Shown piece by piece: positions 7,493 to 12,288 of a stretch of DNA of 12,288 bases (within the stretch, counting starts at the first letter, position 1; each line of letters starts with the position of its first letter). The DNA lies in assembly GCA_026708165.1 (NCBI GenBank), contig JAPOVO010000087.1, forward strand, positions 1 to 12,288, in the 5' to 3' direction. The stretch comes from Chloroflexota bacterium (GTDB taxonomy: Bacteria > Chloroflexota > UBA11872 > VXNJ01). A program made the position numbers and the translations under genes. The notes beneath the pieces are model-generated. The model searched no databases and had not been told where the DNA came from. It saw nothing but the letters and a program-made list of their open reading frames with translations.

Positions 7493-8320
7493 TCATTTCT
7501 CAGCCACGGCCATTATGTGGTTCGACAGCCCCAGCAGCGACGGCTCGGTTTCCAACGACCGCACGACTTCCAGCAGATGCTCTCGCCTGTGGTCGTCTTC
7601 CCAATGGTGGTCGAAATCCGATAGAACCCTCGCCACGCCCTGCACGCCGAAAAGCCCAGTCAGTTTGAGCTCCGCCTCCTCGACCTCCGACGCAAGGTCG
7701 TCGGGCCTGTGGAAGTACGCGGTGGTGAAGAAGTTCGGGTCGCGAGCCGGGTTGCGGTGCTGACCATCGCGCCGGTCGCGCGCCGCTATCTCTTCAAAGC
7801 GGGGATTCTCGAAGTACCCGTGCCTGAAACCGTCGAACGTAGAGGCGAAGCGGGACACTGCAATCGCAAAGAGGCGGCCCCCGTCCACGAGGACTCGACG
7901 CGCCTCCATCAGCGCCTTCAAGCGATCGCTACTCTCGGTGAGGTGGTAAAGCGGACCGAACAGCAGGACCGCGTCAGCGCTCCCGTCGGATTGCTCCAGC
8001 CGTCGCGCGTCGCCTGTCTCGCAAGAAGCGATTGGAAAATCCGGCTGGGACGATGAGGCCGTTCGCGCCGCCTCGACGTGGGGAGAGTGGGCGTCGATCA
8101 AATGGACTTGATACCCCTCTCGCGCCAGCCATAGCGCGTGCACGCCTTCGCCGCCCCCAACGTCGAAAACCACAGCCGGCGGTGACGGCAGCCACCGGAG
8201 GAGCAACTCCCGGACCCGCACGAGCTCAAGCCGTCCCAGCCCCCTGAACAACCGCCCGCCTTCGTCATATTTGCCGTAGTGCTTGGCGATTTCAGGGTCG
8301 AGAGAACCGTGCTCGTACAT
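7493..8320 (-). CDS. Class I SAM-dependent methyltransferase (Methyltransf_11/25-like)
   Basis: This 275-residue protein has a clear SAM-binding motif I, VVFDVGGGEG at 50-59. HLID follows, whose Asp76 should bind the ribose of SAM, and then DAVLLFGPLYHL at 116-127 (motif post-II/motif IV), as in the UbiE/small-molecule methyltransferase superfamily. VLVDGGRLFAIAVSR is the strand 5 region. The C-terminal half (FHRPDDLASEVEEAELK and a His/Asp-rich stretch, DFDHHWEDDHRREH) is probably a substrate-binding cap. The start at 8320 is supported by GGAGGGAG about 6 nt upstream. It converges on the other methyltransferase with an 8-bp gap. The two proteins share only the fold, so they are not a recent duplication. 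The substrate is unknown. Confidence 0.85.
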   Translation of the reverse strand: MYEHGSLDPEIAKHYGKYDEGGRLFRGLGRLELVRVRELLLRWLPSPPAVVFDVGGGEGVHALWLAREGYQVHLIDAHSPHVEAARTASSSQPDFPIASCETGDARRLEQSDGSADAVLLFGPLYHLTESSDRLKALMEARRVLVDGGRLFAIAVSRFASTFDGFRHGYFENPRFEEIAARDRRDGQHRNPARDPNFFTTAYFHRPDDLASEVEEAELKLTGLFGVQGVARVLSDFDHHWEDDHRREHLLEVVRSLETEPSLLGLSNHIMAVAEK

Positions 8321-9011
8321 CGCGTCTCCCTCCGCCCACGTTGCTTAATAGACGCCGTCACCCACAGTCGCGAATTGGCAATCCCACTCTCCCCTTGACC
8401 CCCGCTCTCCATTCGTCACGTCGGCAATCGCCTCTTCGGAATGACCGTAAGCTACCAGGGACAGGCTAACGCAGATGGGAGCCTGTCGGCGGTGCTTAGT
8501 CCGAACCAATTCAACCGGCCGGCGAAGGACTTCGGATTGCACCGTCGCGCGACTCCCAGCCAGGTGACGTTCGAGCAATGGTGGGGATTGTTCGAATGTT
8601 TCAACTCGGCCGTTTTCGGTCCCAGACGGCGGGTTGTCAAGGGTTCGGCGCGGGCGTCACGGCGACGCCGTTTCGGGGCGTTCGGGCGGGGTCGGAATGT
8701 ATTGCATTTCTCAGCTTTAGGAAACATTACCCTGTGAGCCAGGAAATAAAGAGGGGGGTACCTGACGATGGCAAAACGTGGTGTAGGAAGGCACGAGGTC
8801 CCGCCGTCGCGGGAATGACGAGCGGGTGGACGAAGGCGGTTGGGGGTGATAGACGATTTGGCGGGGATCCGGGGTAGGGCGAATAGATGGAAAATGTGGG
8901 GTGTTGACTTCGACGTGCGGCGGGATGTGTTTGCCCACTGGACGCGCGGCCGCCTCACGGTAGTCATCGCCCGGCGCTCCGGCCAGTCGTCACACATCTG
9001 AGTTGTTATGA
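8321..9011. other. Long gene-free region
   Basis: About 690 bp without a convincing gene. Open frames on both strands (8441-8737 plus, 8452-8997 minus) lack recognisable domains, are low-complexity and arginine-rich in part, and one reads through a REP-like repeat. It contains a small perfect hairpin (GGCGTC at 8653-8658 with GACGCC at 8664-8669) and the decayed REP-like palindrome at 8800-8821. It could be remnant DNA of a lost gene, but no protein relic is readable. Confidence 0.5.
8800..8821 (+). repeat. Truncated REP-like palindrome (CCCGC...GCGGGAATGACG)
   Basis: CCCGC at 8800-8804 and GCGGG at 8809-8813 form the stem, followed by the tail AATGACG. The same core and tail occur at 10850-10870, where the left arm is complete. 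Here the left GGATT is missing, so the copy is decayed. Confidence 0.6.
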
Positions 9012-9024
9012 CTAGTCTGACTAG
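9012..9024 (+). promoter_or_regulatory. Palindromic operator upstream of the first TA module
   Basis: CTAGTCTGACTAG is a perfect 13-bp palindrome about a central T. It overlaps a second 8-bp palindrome, GACTAGTC (9010-9017), because TGACTAG is repeated directly. It ends 14 bp before the antitoxin ATG. Phd/YefM antitoxins are known to bind such sites and repress their own operon, so this is the likely autoregulatory operator. AGGA at 9027-9030 is the ribosome-binding site. Confidence 0.65.
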
Positions 9025-9038
9025 ATAGGATTGGTGAT

Positions 9039-9314
9039 ATGAGCCTTACCTATTCGACATACGAAGCCAAGGCCCGGTTCTCGGAGATTTTGCGGCAGGT
9101 GCGTGAAGGCAAGACGGTGACGGTCTTGTATCGCGGGGAGCCTGTCGCGGAAGTCCGGCCAATTGAGCCGAAACCCGAGACGATCGAGGAGCGGCTCGAT
9201 GCTCTCGAACGGCGAGGAACGCTCGTTAGATCGAATGCGGCCAGGCAGCCGCTGCAAGCGGTGGCGCGGCGGGCCGGAGCGCTAGAGCGCTTTCTGGCAG
9301 AACGCAACGAGTGA
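9039..9314 (+). CDS. Phd/YefM-family antitoxin (module 1)
   Basis: This 91-residue protein has a Phd/YefM-type N-terminal DNA-binding and dimerisation domain: MSLTYSTYEAKARFSEILRQVREGKTVTVLYRGEPVAEVRPI, residues 1-42. The C-terminal half is charged and probably helical (ETIEERLDALERRG...GALERFLAERNE). It would wrap around and inhibit the toxin and become ordered on binding. The start has AGGA 8 nt upstream and the palindromic operator ends 14 bp upstream, which suggests autorepression. Its TGA overlaps the toxin GTG by 4 bp (GTGA), so the two are translationally coupled. The partner is a PIN toxin, not the RelE-fold or Doc toxin of the founding Phd/YefM systems; such pairings are known among VapBC-like modules. 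Confidence 0.88.
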   Translation: MSLTYSTYEAKARFSEILRQVREGKTVTVLYRGEPVAEVRPIEPKPETIEERLDALERRGTLVRSNAARQPLQAVARRAGALERFLAERNE

Positions 9315-9691
9315 GTGTCGCCTACGTCGACACGTCGGCGCTGGCGGCTATCGCCTTCGGCGACGTGCGCGGACCGGACCTGGCCAAGCGTCTGGAGGCG
9401 TTCTCACGCCTGATCGCCTCGAATTTGCTCGAAGCGGAGCTGCGGGCGGTGTTTGCGCGGGAGCGATTGGCATTCGAGGCAAGCCTCGTCGCGGGGGTCG
9501 ACTGGATTCTGCCGGACCGGCCGCTGGCGTCCGAGATGGCGACGGTTCTTGGGGCTGGTTACCTGCGGGGCGCGGACTTGTGGCACGTGGCCTCGGCCCT
9601 GTATGCGACGGGCGATCCGGGACTAATTTCGTTCGTCACGCTCGACGGGCGACAGCAGGCCGTGGCCGGGATGCTTGGATTCCAGACCTGA
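9311..9691 (+). CDS. PIN-domain (VapC-like) RNase toxin (module 1)
   Basis: This 126-residue PIN-domain protein has the acidic residues of the family: Asp7 in YVDTSALA, Glu41 in NLLEAEL, Asp89 in RGADLWHVASAL and Asp112 in FVTLDGRQ. PIN toxins are Mg2+-dependent endoribonucleases that cut tRNA or rRNA and stop translation unless held by the antitoxin. Length is normal. The start is a GTG at 9311 overlapping the antitoxin stop, so the toxin probably depends on antitoxin translation. The active site appears intact, so it should be functional. Its RNA target cannot be told. Confidence 0.9.
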   Translation: MSVAYVDTSALAAIAFGDVRGPDLAKRLEAFSRLIASNLLEAELRAVFARERLAFEASLVAGVDWILPDRPLASEMATVLGAGYLRGADLWHVASALYATGDPGLISFVTLDGRQQAVAGMLGFQT

Positions 9692-9818
9692 CTCCGGTCG
9701 GCGGGGCCGGGCCATGCGCGTAGTCCCGAGATTCACGGACTTGCCTCAATATAGCGGTTGCAAACGCCTGTTTGGTCGCACCTAGAGTCCGCAAGGGCGG
9801 TTTTCGGTCCGTCCGTAA

Positions 9819-9888
9819 GCCACCCCGTCCCTGGATTCCGGATCAAGTCCGGAATGACGACTGCGGGGCGTAGATAGCGGGTTGCTCC
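9819..9888 (+). repeat. Dispersed palindromic repeat, copy 1
   Basis: This 70-bp unit recurs at 10665-10734 in the same orientation with only three mismatches. Its core is a perfect hairpin: ATTCCGGA (9835-9842), loop TCAAG, TCCGGAAT (9848-9855). It lies between the two TA modules. Some similarity extends upstream to about 9810. Confidence 0.85.
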
Positions 9889-9905
9889 GTGCGCCCTTCG
9901 ACCCC

Positions 9906-9920
9906 CTTCGACAGGCTCAG
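9906..9920 (+). repeat. Short dispersed repeat CTTCGACAGGCTCAG
   Basis: The 15-mer CTTCGACAGGCTCAG also occurs at 11075-11089, and its second half recurs at 10773 and 10793. It follows copy 1 of the larger repeat, as degenerate sequence does after copy 2. It is a separate short repeat family. Confidence 0.7.
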
Positions 9921-9967
9921 AACAGTTCCTTGATGTTCGTGCGGTTACGGGCGCGTTGGGAAGAGGC

Positions 9968-9981
9968 TGTACAATTGTGCA
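9968..9981 (+). promoter_or_regulatory. Candidate promoter and operator of the second TA module
   Basis: TGTACAATTGTGCA is palindromic except for one mismatched pair, around a perfect ACAATTGT core (9971-9978). TACAAT at 9970-9975 inside it resembles a -10 box. The ATG of the toxin is only 13 nt past that hexamer, so a transcript from it would be nearly leaderless, and no Shine-Dalgarno sequence is visible. No good -35 was found. The reading as promoter plus operator is inference. Confidence 0.45.
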
Positions 9982-9987
9982 ACTATT

Positions 9988-10386
9988 ATGGACGTTGTCA
10001 TCGACACATCGGCGATCATTGCGGTTATAGCTAACGAACCGGAAAGACGGGCCATCGTGGGACAAACAGTCGGCGCGGCCCTGGCGGCGCCCGCGTCTGT
10101 TCACTGGGAGGTTGGAAACGCGTTTTCCGCCATGTTCAAGCGGGGCCGAATCAGCCTTCTCCAGGCCAAGCAGGCGGTGAAGAGCTACGAGCGGATGCGA
10201 CTTCGGTTCGTCGATGTTGATCTGAGCGATTCATTGGAATTGTCGCAGCGGTTGGATATCTATGCTTACGACGCGTACGTGCTGGCCTGCGCGTTGCGAT
10301 TGCGGTCGCGGCTCATAACCCTGGACAAGAAACTGGCGGCTTTGGCGCCGCTCGCCGGCGTGCGAGTTCTGGAGGTAAGCCCATGA
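9988..10386 (+). CDS. PIN-domain (VapC-like) RNase toxin (module 2, toxin first)
   Basis: This 132-residue PIN-domain protein carries Asp6 in VIDTSAIIAV, Glu41 in HWEVGNAF, Asp95 in AYDAYVLACAL and Asp113 in LITLDKKLA, the metal-binding acidic residues of VapC-type endoribonucleases. Length is normal and the active site looks intact. It comes before its antitoxin, the reverse of the usual order and of the neighbouring module, and overlaps it by 4 bp (ATGA). The ATG at 9988 has no Shine-Dalgarno sequence, and the near-palindrome at 9968-9981 lies 6 bp upstream. It differs clearly from the module 1 toxin outside the motifs, so the modules are not recent duplicates. Confidence 0.9.
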   Translation: MDVVIDTSAIIAVIANEPERRAIVGQTVGAALAAPASVHWEVGNAFSAMFKRGRISLLQAKQAVKSYERMRLRFVDVDLSDSLELSQRLDIYAYDAYVLACALRLRSRLITLDKKLAALAPLAGVRVLEVSP

Positions 10387-10607
10387 AGGTCTATACGTAT
10401 TCGGAAGCTCGGCAGAACCTGGCGTCGTTGCTGGAGACGGCTCAGCAGGACGGCGCGGTCCGAATTCGCCGCAGGGACGGCCGATGTTTCGTGGTGCAGC
10501 CGGAGCCTTCCGAGGGGTCTCCGCTCGACGTGGAGGGCGTCGAGCTTGGCGTGACCACGGACGAGATAGTGGCCATGGTTCGCGAGGGACGGGAGCGGTA
10601 CGGCTGA
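10383..10607 (+). CDS. Phd/YefM-like antitoxin (module 2)
   Basis: This small 74-residue protein begins MKVYTYSEARQNLASLLETAQ, the Phd/YefM N-terminal pattern, followed by the strand pair AVRIRRRDGRCFVVQP. The C-terminal tail (about residues 50-74, DEIVAMVREGRERYG) is short and helical and should bind the toxin. Its ATG overlaps the toxin stop (ATGA), so translation is coupled, with the antitoxin second. In that order the cell would need another way to keep the antitoxin in excess, such as an internal promoter or more efficient translation; I see neither clearly. Confidence 0.82.
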   Translation: MKVYTYSEARQNLASLLETAQQDGAVRIRRRDGRCFVVQPEPSEGSPLDVEGVELGVTTDEIVAMVREGRERYG

Positions 10608-10664
10608 ATCGGGCCGCGTAGGATCCCGCGCGATTCCATCGGGCGGGTTGTCGATCGTCCGACA

Positions 10665-10734
10665 GCCACCCCGTCCCTGGATTCCGGATCAAGTCCGGAA
10701 TTACGACTGCAGGGCGCAGATAGCGGGTTGCTCC
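10665..10734 (+). repeat. Dispersed palindromic repeat, copy 2
   Basis: Direct copy of 9819-9888 with three mismatches in 70 bp. The hairpin core ATTCCGGA (10681-10688), loop TCAAG, TCCGGAAT (10694-10701) is intact. With copy 1 it brackets the second TA module. Confidence 0.85.
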
Positions 10735-10772
10735 TGCGCCCTTCGATCCCATTCAACGAGCTCAGGACAGGC

Positions 10773-10806
10773 AGGCTCAGGGTGCACGGAAGAGGCTCAG
10801 GGTGCG
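10773..10806 (+). repeat. Tandem partial repeats of AGGCTCAGGGTGC
   Basis: AGGCTCAGGGTGCACGGA at 10773-10790 is followed by AGGCTCAGGGTGC at 10793-10805, a 20-bp tandem step. The 18-mer recurs exactly at 11082-11099. Confidence 0.7.
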
Positions 10807-10846
10807 CGACATACGGGTTGGAAGCTCCTGACACCCCACCCCCTGG

Positions 10847-10866
10847 ATTCCCGCTTTCGCGGGAAT
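10847..10866 (+). repeat. REP-like palindrome ATTCCCGC-TTTC-GCGGGAAT
   Basis: Perfect 8-bp arms (10847-10854 and 10859-10866) with a 4-nt loop, preceded by CCCTGG and followed by GACG. This is the full form of the truncated copy at 8800-8821. Confidence 0.8.
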
Positions 10867-10950
10867 GACGAGAAAGGCCGGGGCCGGTAACGGCGTGATT
10901 TGGCACGTTTGCGGGGGCGGGAGTGGCGCTGATGAAGACCCTCACCCTAA

Positions 10951-10973
10951 CCCTCTCCCTCAAAGGGAGAGGG
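10951..10973 (+). repeat. Palindromic repeat CCCTCTCCCT-CAA-AGGGAGAGGG
   Basis: Perfect 10-bp arms with a 3-nt loop. A second copy with identical arms and loop CTC lies at 11152-11174, and the flanks (ACCCTCACCC...) are also shared. It is a different family from the ATTCCGGA and ATTCCCGC repeats. Confidence 0.8.
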
Positions 10974-10978
10974 AACGG

Positions 10979-11037
10979 ATTCCGGCCCCGTATCGGAGTA
11001 CCCCGTCTCAAGTACGGGGCAGGCTCTGCGCCGGAAT
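10979..11037 (+). repeat. Nested palindromic repeat with ATTCCGGC/GCCGGAAT outer arms
   Basis: Outer arms ATTCCGGC (10979-10986) and GCCGGAAT (11030-11037) enclose an inner stem CCCCGT (11001-11006) with ACGGGG (11014-11019). GACG follows, as in the other repeats with an AATGACG tail. It looks like a longer relative of the simple REP-like units. Confidence 0.7.
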
Positions 11038-11074
11038 GACGTTTGGAGGGGCTTCTCCGTGCGTACTTGGACCC

Positions 11075-11099
11075 CTTCGACAGGCTCAGGGTGCACGGA
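11075..11099 (+). repeat. Short dispersed repeat, complete copy
   Basis: It joins CTTCGACAGGCTCAG (as at 9906-9920) with the AGGCTCAGGGTGCACGGA unit (as at 10773-10790), so it shows that those two fragments belong to one repeat. Confidence 0.75.
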
Positions 11100-11151
11100 G
11101 GAGGATCGCGGTGCATGGAGTGGCGTGGCTTTGGGAACACCCTCACCCCTG

Positions 11152-11174
11152 CCCTCTCCCTCTCAGGGAGAGGG
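11152..11174 (+). repeat. Palindromic repeat CCCTCTCCCT-CTC-AGGGAGAGGG
   Basis: Second copy of the 10951-10973 family with perfect 10-bp arms. It ends 90 bp before the start of the downstream oxidoreductase gene. Confidence 0.8.
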
Positions 11175-11264
11175 AGTGGAGGCGGGGGGCGTGATAGAGT
11201 CGCCGCCAGATATGGGGTGTCGTTGTGCGGTGCGCCTGACCGACTTGAGATTGAGAGTGCCGAG

Positions 11265-12242
11265 ATGCTGAAAGCCGTATTCATCGGAGCGGGCGGTCGC
11301 GCCGCGGGCACGCACTATCCGGCGCTTATGCGCGCAGGCGATCAGGTGGACCTGGTGGGCGTATGCGAGCTGGACCAGGCGCGGCTGGATGCGGTCGGAG
11401 ACCGATTCAACGTCGACCGCCGCTACACGAACTACCGCGACATGCTGGCCGAGGTCGATTGCGACGTGGTCTACGCGGTCATGCAGCCGTGGCACGTCAC
11501 CGAGATCGCGGTCGAGGCCCTGGAGTCGGGGAGGCATTTGTTCATCGAAAAGCCGCCCGGGGCAAGCTCTGCTGAAACCGAGCGGATAGCCGAGGCCGCC
11601 ACGCGGGCGGGCAAGCTGGCCTGCGTCGGACTGCAGCGGCGCTGGACGCCGCTGATTCGGGAGGCCATCGCGCGCGTGGAGGAGCGTGGGCCGATCCGCT
11701 ACGTGCTGACCGAGTTTCACAAGAACCTGCTGGATAACGATCAAGGCGGCAGCAAATACAACCGCATCTACGAGCAGGACATCCACATGGTCGACTTCAC
11801 GCGCTGGGTTTCGGGCGGCGAGTGGGACCAGGCCTTGAGCCGCGGCGACGACACCTACGCCGGGTGGACGAACGCGTACAGCTCGATCATTCACTTCACG
11901 TCGGGCACGACCGCCGTGCTGTCGGCCATCGGTCACGCGGGGGCGCGCTACTACCGCATCGAGCTGCACGGAAACGGCATAAGCGCGTACCTGCGTTCGC
12001 CAGAGTCTGCGGAAATTTTCGTGGATGACAGTCTCGAACCGGAGATACTGCGCGGCAGGCCGATAGCGGGCGACCCGGACGGACGGCTGGACGAGGGCGT
12101 GGACGCTTTGCACCAGGACTTTTTGCGGTGCATCGTCGAGGGGCGCGAGCCGTTGACGAGCATCCACGACACAGTCCCGAGCATGAGGCTGGCGGAGGAG
12201 ATCGCACAGATCGACGCGCATGGCAAGCCCCTTAGCGGCTGA
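11265..12242 (+). CDS. Gfo/Idh/MocA family NAD(P)-dependent oxidoreductase
   Basis: This 325-residue protein begins with a Rossmann fold, MLKAVFIGAGGRAAGTHYPAL. AVMQPWHVTEIAVEAL comes next, then the EKP motif in LFIEKPPG (95-97). The catalytic-domain signature EQDIHMVDFTRW lies at 170-181, with His174 and Asp177. This is the family layout, but the protein is only distantly related to the one at 1194-2279. The substrate is presumably a sugar or cyclitol and is not known. I set the start at the ATG at 11265, with GAGAG about 7 nt upstream. The frame is open back to 11043, but that extension translates the repeat cluster and has no domain. The next gene starts 23 bp after the stop, so the two are probably co-transcribed. 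Confidence 0.9.
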   Translation: MLKAVFIGAGGRAAGTHYPALMRAGDQVDLVGVCELDQARLDAVGDRFNVDRRYTNYRDMLAEVDCDVVYAVMQPWHVTEIAVEALESGRHLFIEKPPGASSAETERIAEAATRAGKLACVGLQRRWTPLIREAIARVEERGPIRYVLTEFHKNLLDNDQGGSKYNRIYEQDIHMVDFTRWVSGGEWDQALSRGDDTYAGWTNAYSSIIHFTSGTTAVLSAIGHAGARYYRIELHGNGISAYLRSPESAEIFVDDSLEPEILRGRPIAGDPDGRLDEGVDALHQDFLRCIVEGREPLTSIHDTVPSMRLAEEIAQIDAHGKPLSG

Positions 12243-12265
12243 CTAATGATCCGGAGAGCACCAAG

Positions 12266-12288
12266 ATGACGCATCTGTTCAACGCTTT
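12266..12288 (+). CDS. Start of a further gene (runs off right edge)
   Basis: The ATG at 12266 has GGAG 9 nt upstream and follows the oxidoreductase stop by 23 bp. Seven codons are visible (MTHLFNA). This is too little to name a product. Spacing and strand suggest it is in the same operon as the oxidoreductase. Confidence 0.55.

Noticed and set aside
8441..8737. 98-residue open frame on the plus strand
   Set aside because: No domain is recognisable and the second half is arginine-rich low-complexity sequence, as expected from a chance frame in GC-rich DNA.
8452..8997. 181-residue open frame on the minus strand
   Set aside because: It is basic, low in complexity, matches no family I know and reads through the decayed REP-like repeat. 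No ribosome-binding site supports it.
9819..11174. Possible CRISPR array
   Set aside because: The repeats belong to different families and are palindromic and irregularly spaced. No cas gene is present.
11043..11264. N-terminal extension of the second Gfo/Idh/MocA protein
   Set aside because: These 74 codons translate the repeat cluster, and the Rossmann fold begins exactly at the ATG at 11265.
10442..11311. 289-residue open frame on the minus strand
   Set aside because: It covers the module 2 antitoxin in antisense and then translates several repeat families; the proline/serine/arginine-rich product is an artefact.

Overview
The window looks like part of a high-GC bacterial chromosome, and nothing in it suggests phage or plasmid. 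Four things together recall marine or sponge-associated Chloroflexota of the SAR202/Dehalococcoidia kind: two Gfo/Idh/MocA oxidoreductases, a phytanoyl-CoA dioxygenase-type protein, a HemL-like class III aminotransferase, and several families of short palindromic intergenic repeats. This placement is inferred from gene content and repeat style only. No rRNA or tRNA gene was seen that could test it.

Left part (1-3254), all on the minus strand. In the direction of transcription the order is panC (pantothenate synthesis), a Gfo/Idh/MocA oxidoreductase, a stand-alone Lon-substrate-binding-domain protein, and the N-terminal 103 codons of a GlcD-type FAD-linked oxidase that runs off the left edge. 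Gaps are about 80-160 bp, so this may be a loose operon. A gap of about 310 bp separates it from a plus-strand lipoprotein-like monohaem cytochrome c and a PhyH-type Fe(II)/2-oxoglutarate oxygenase.

Middle (5205-8320). A class III aminotransferase (minus strand) converges on the PhyH gene, and the gap between them contains inverted repeats. Upstream of the aminotransferase start is a perfect 9-bp hairpin. Two unrelated class I SAM-dependent methyltransferases follow, convergent and only 8 bp apart. A stretch of about 700 bp without a credible gene comes next, with one decayed REP-like palindrome.

Right part (9012-11174), the accessory island. Two toxin-antitoxin modules lie 300 bp apart. Both pair a Phd/YefM-like antitoxin with a PIN-domain (VapC-like) RNase toxin, but their gene orders are opposite: antitoxin-toxin first, toxin-antitoxin second. 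Each has its own palindrome just before its first gene. The second module is bracketed by direct copies, 846 bp apart, of a palindromic repeat with only 3 mismatches in 70 bp. Downstream lies a dense cluster of at least four families of short palindromic repeats. These run up to 90 bp before a second Gfo/Idh/MocA oxidoreductase (11265-12242), which is followed at the right edge by the first codons of another gene.

I found no clear new enzymatic system. The most unusual part is the pair of inverted-order TA modules embedded in the repeat cluster.
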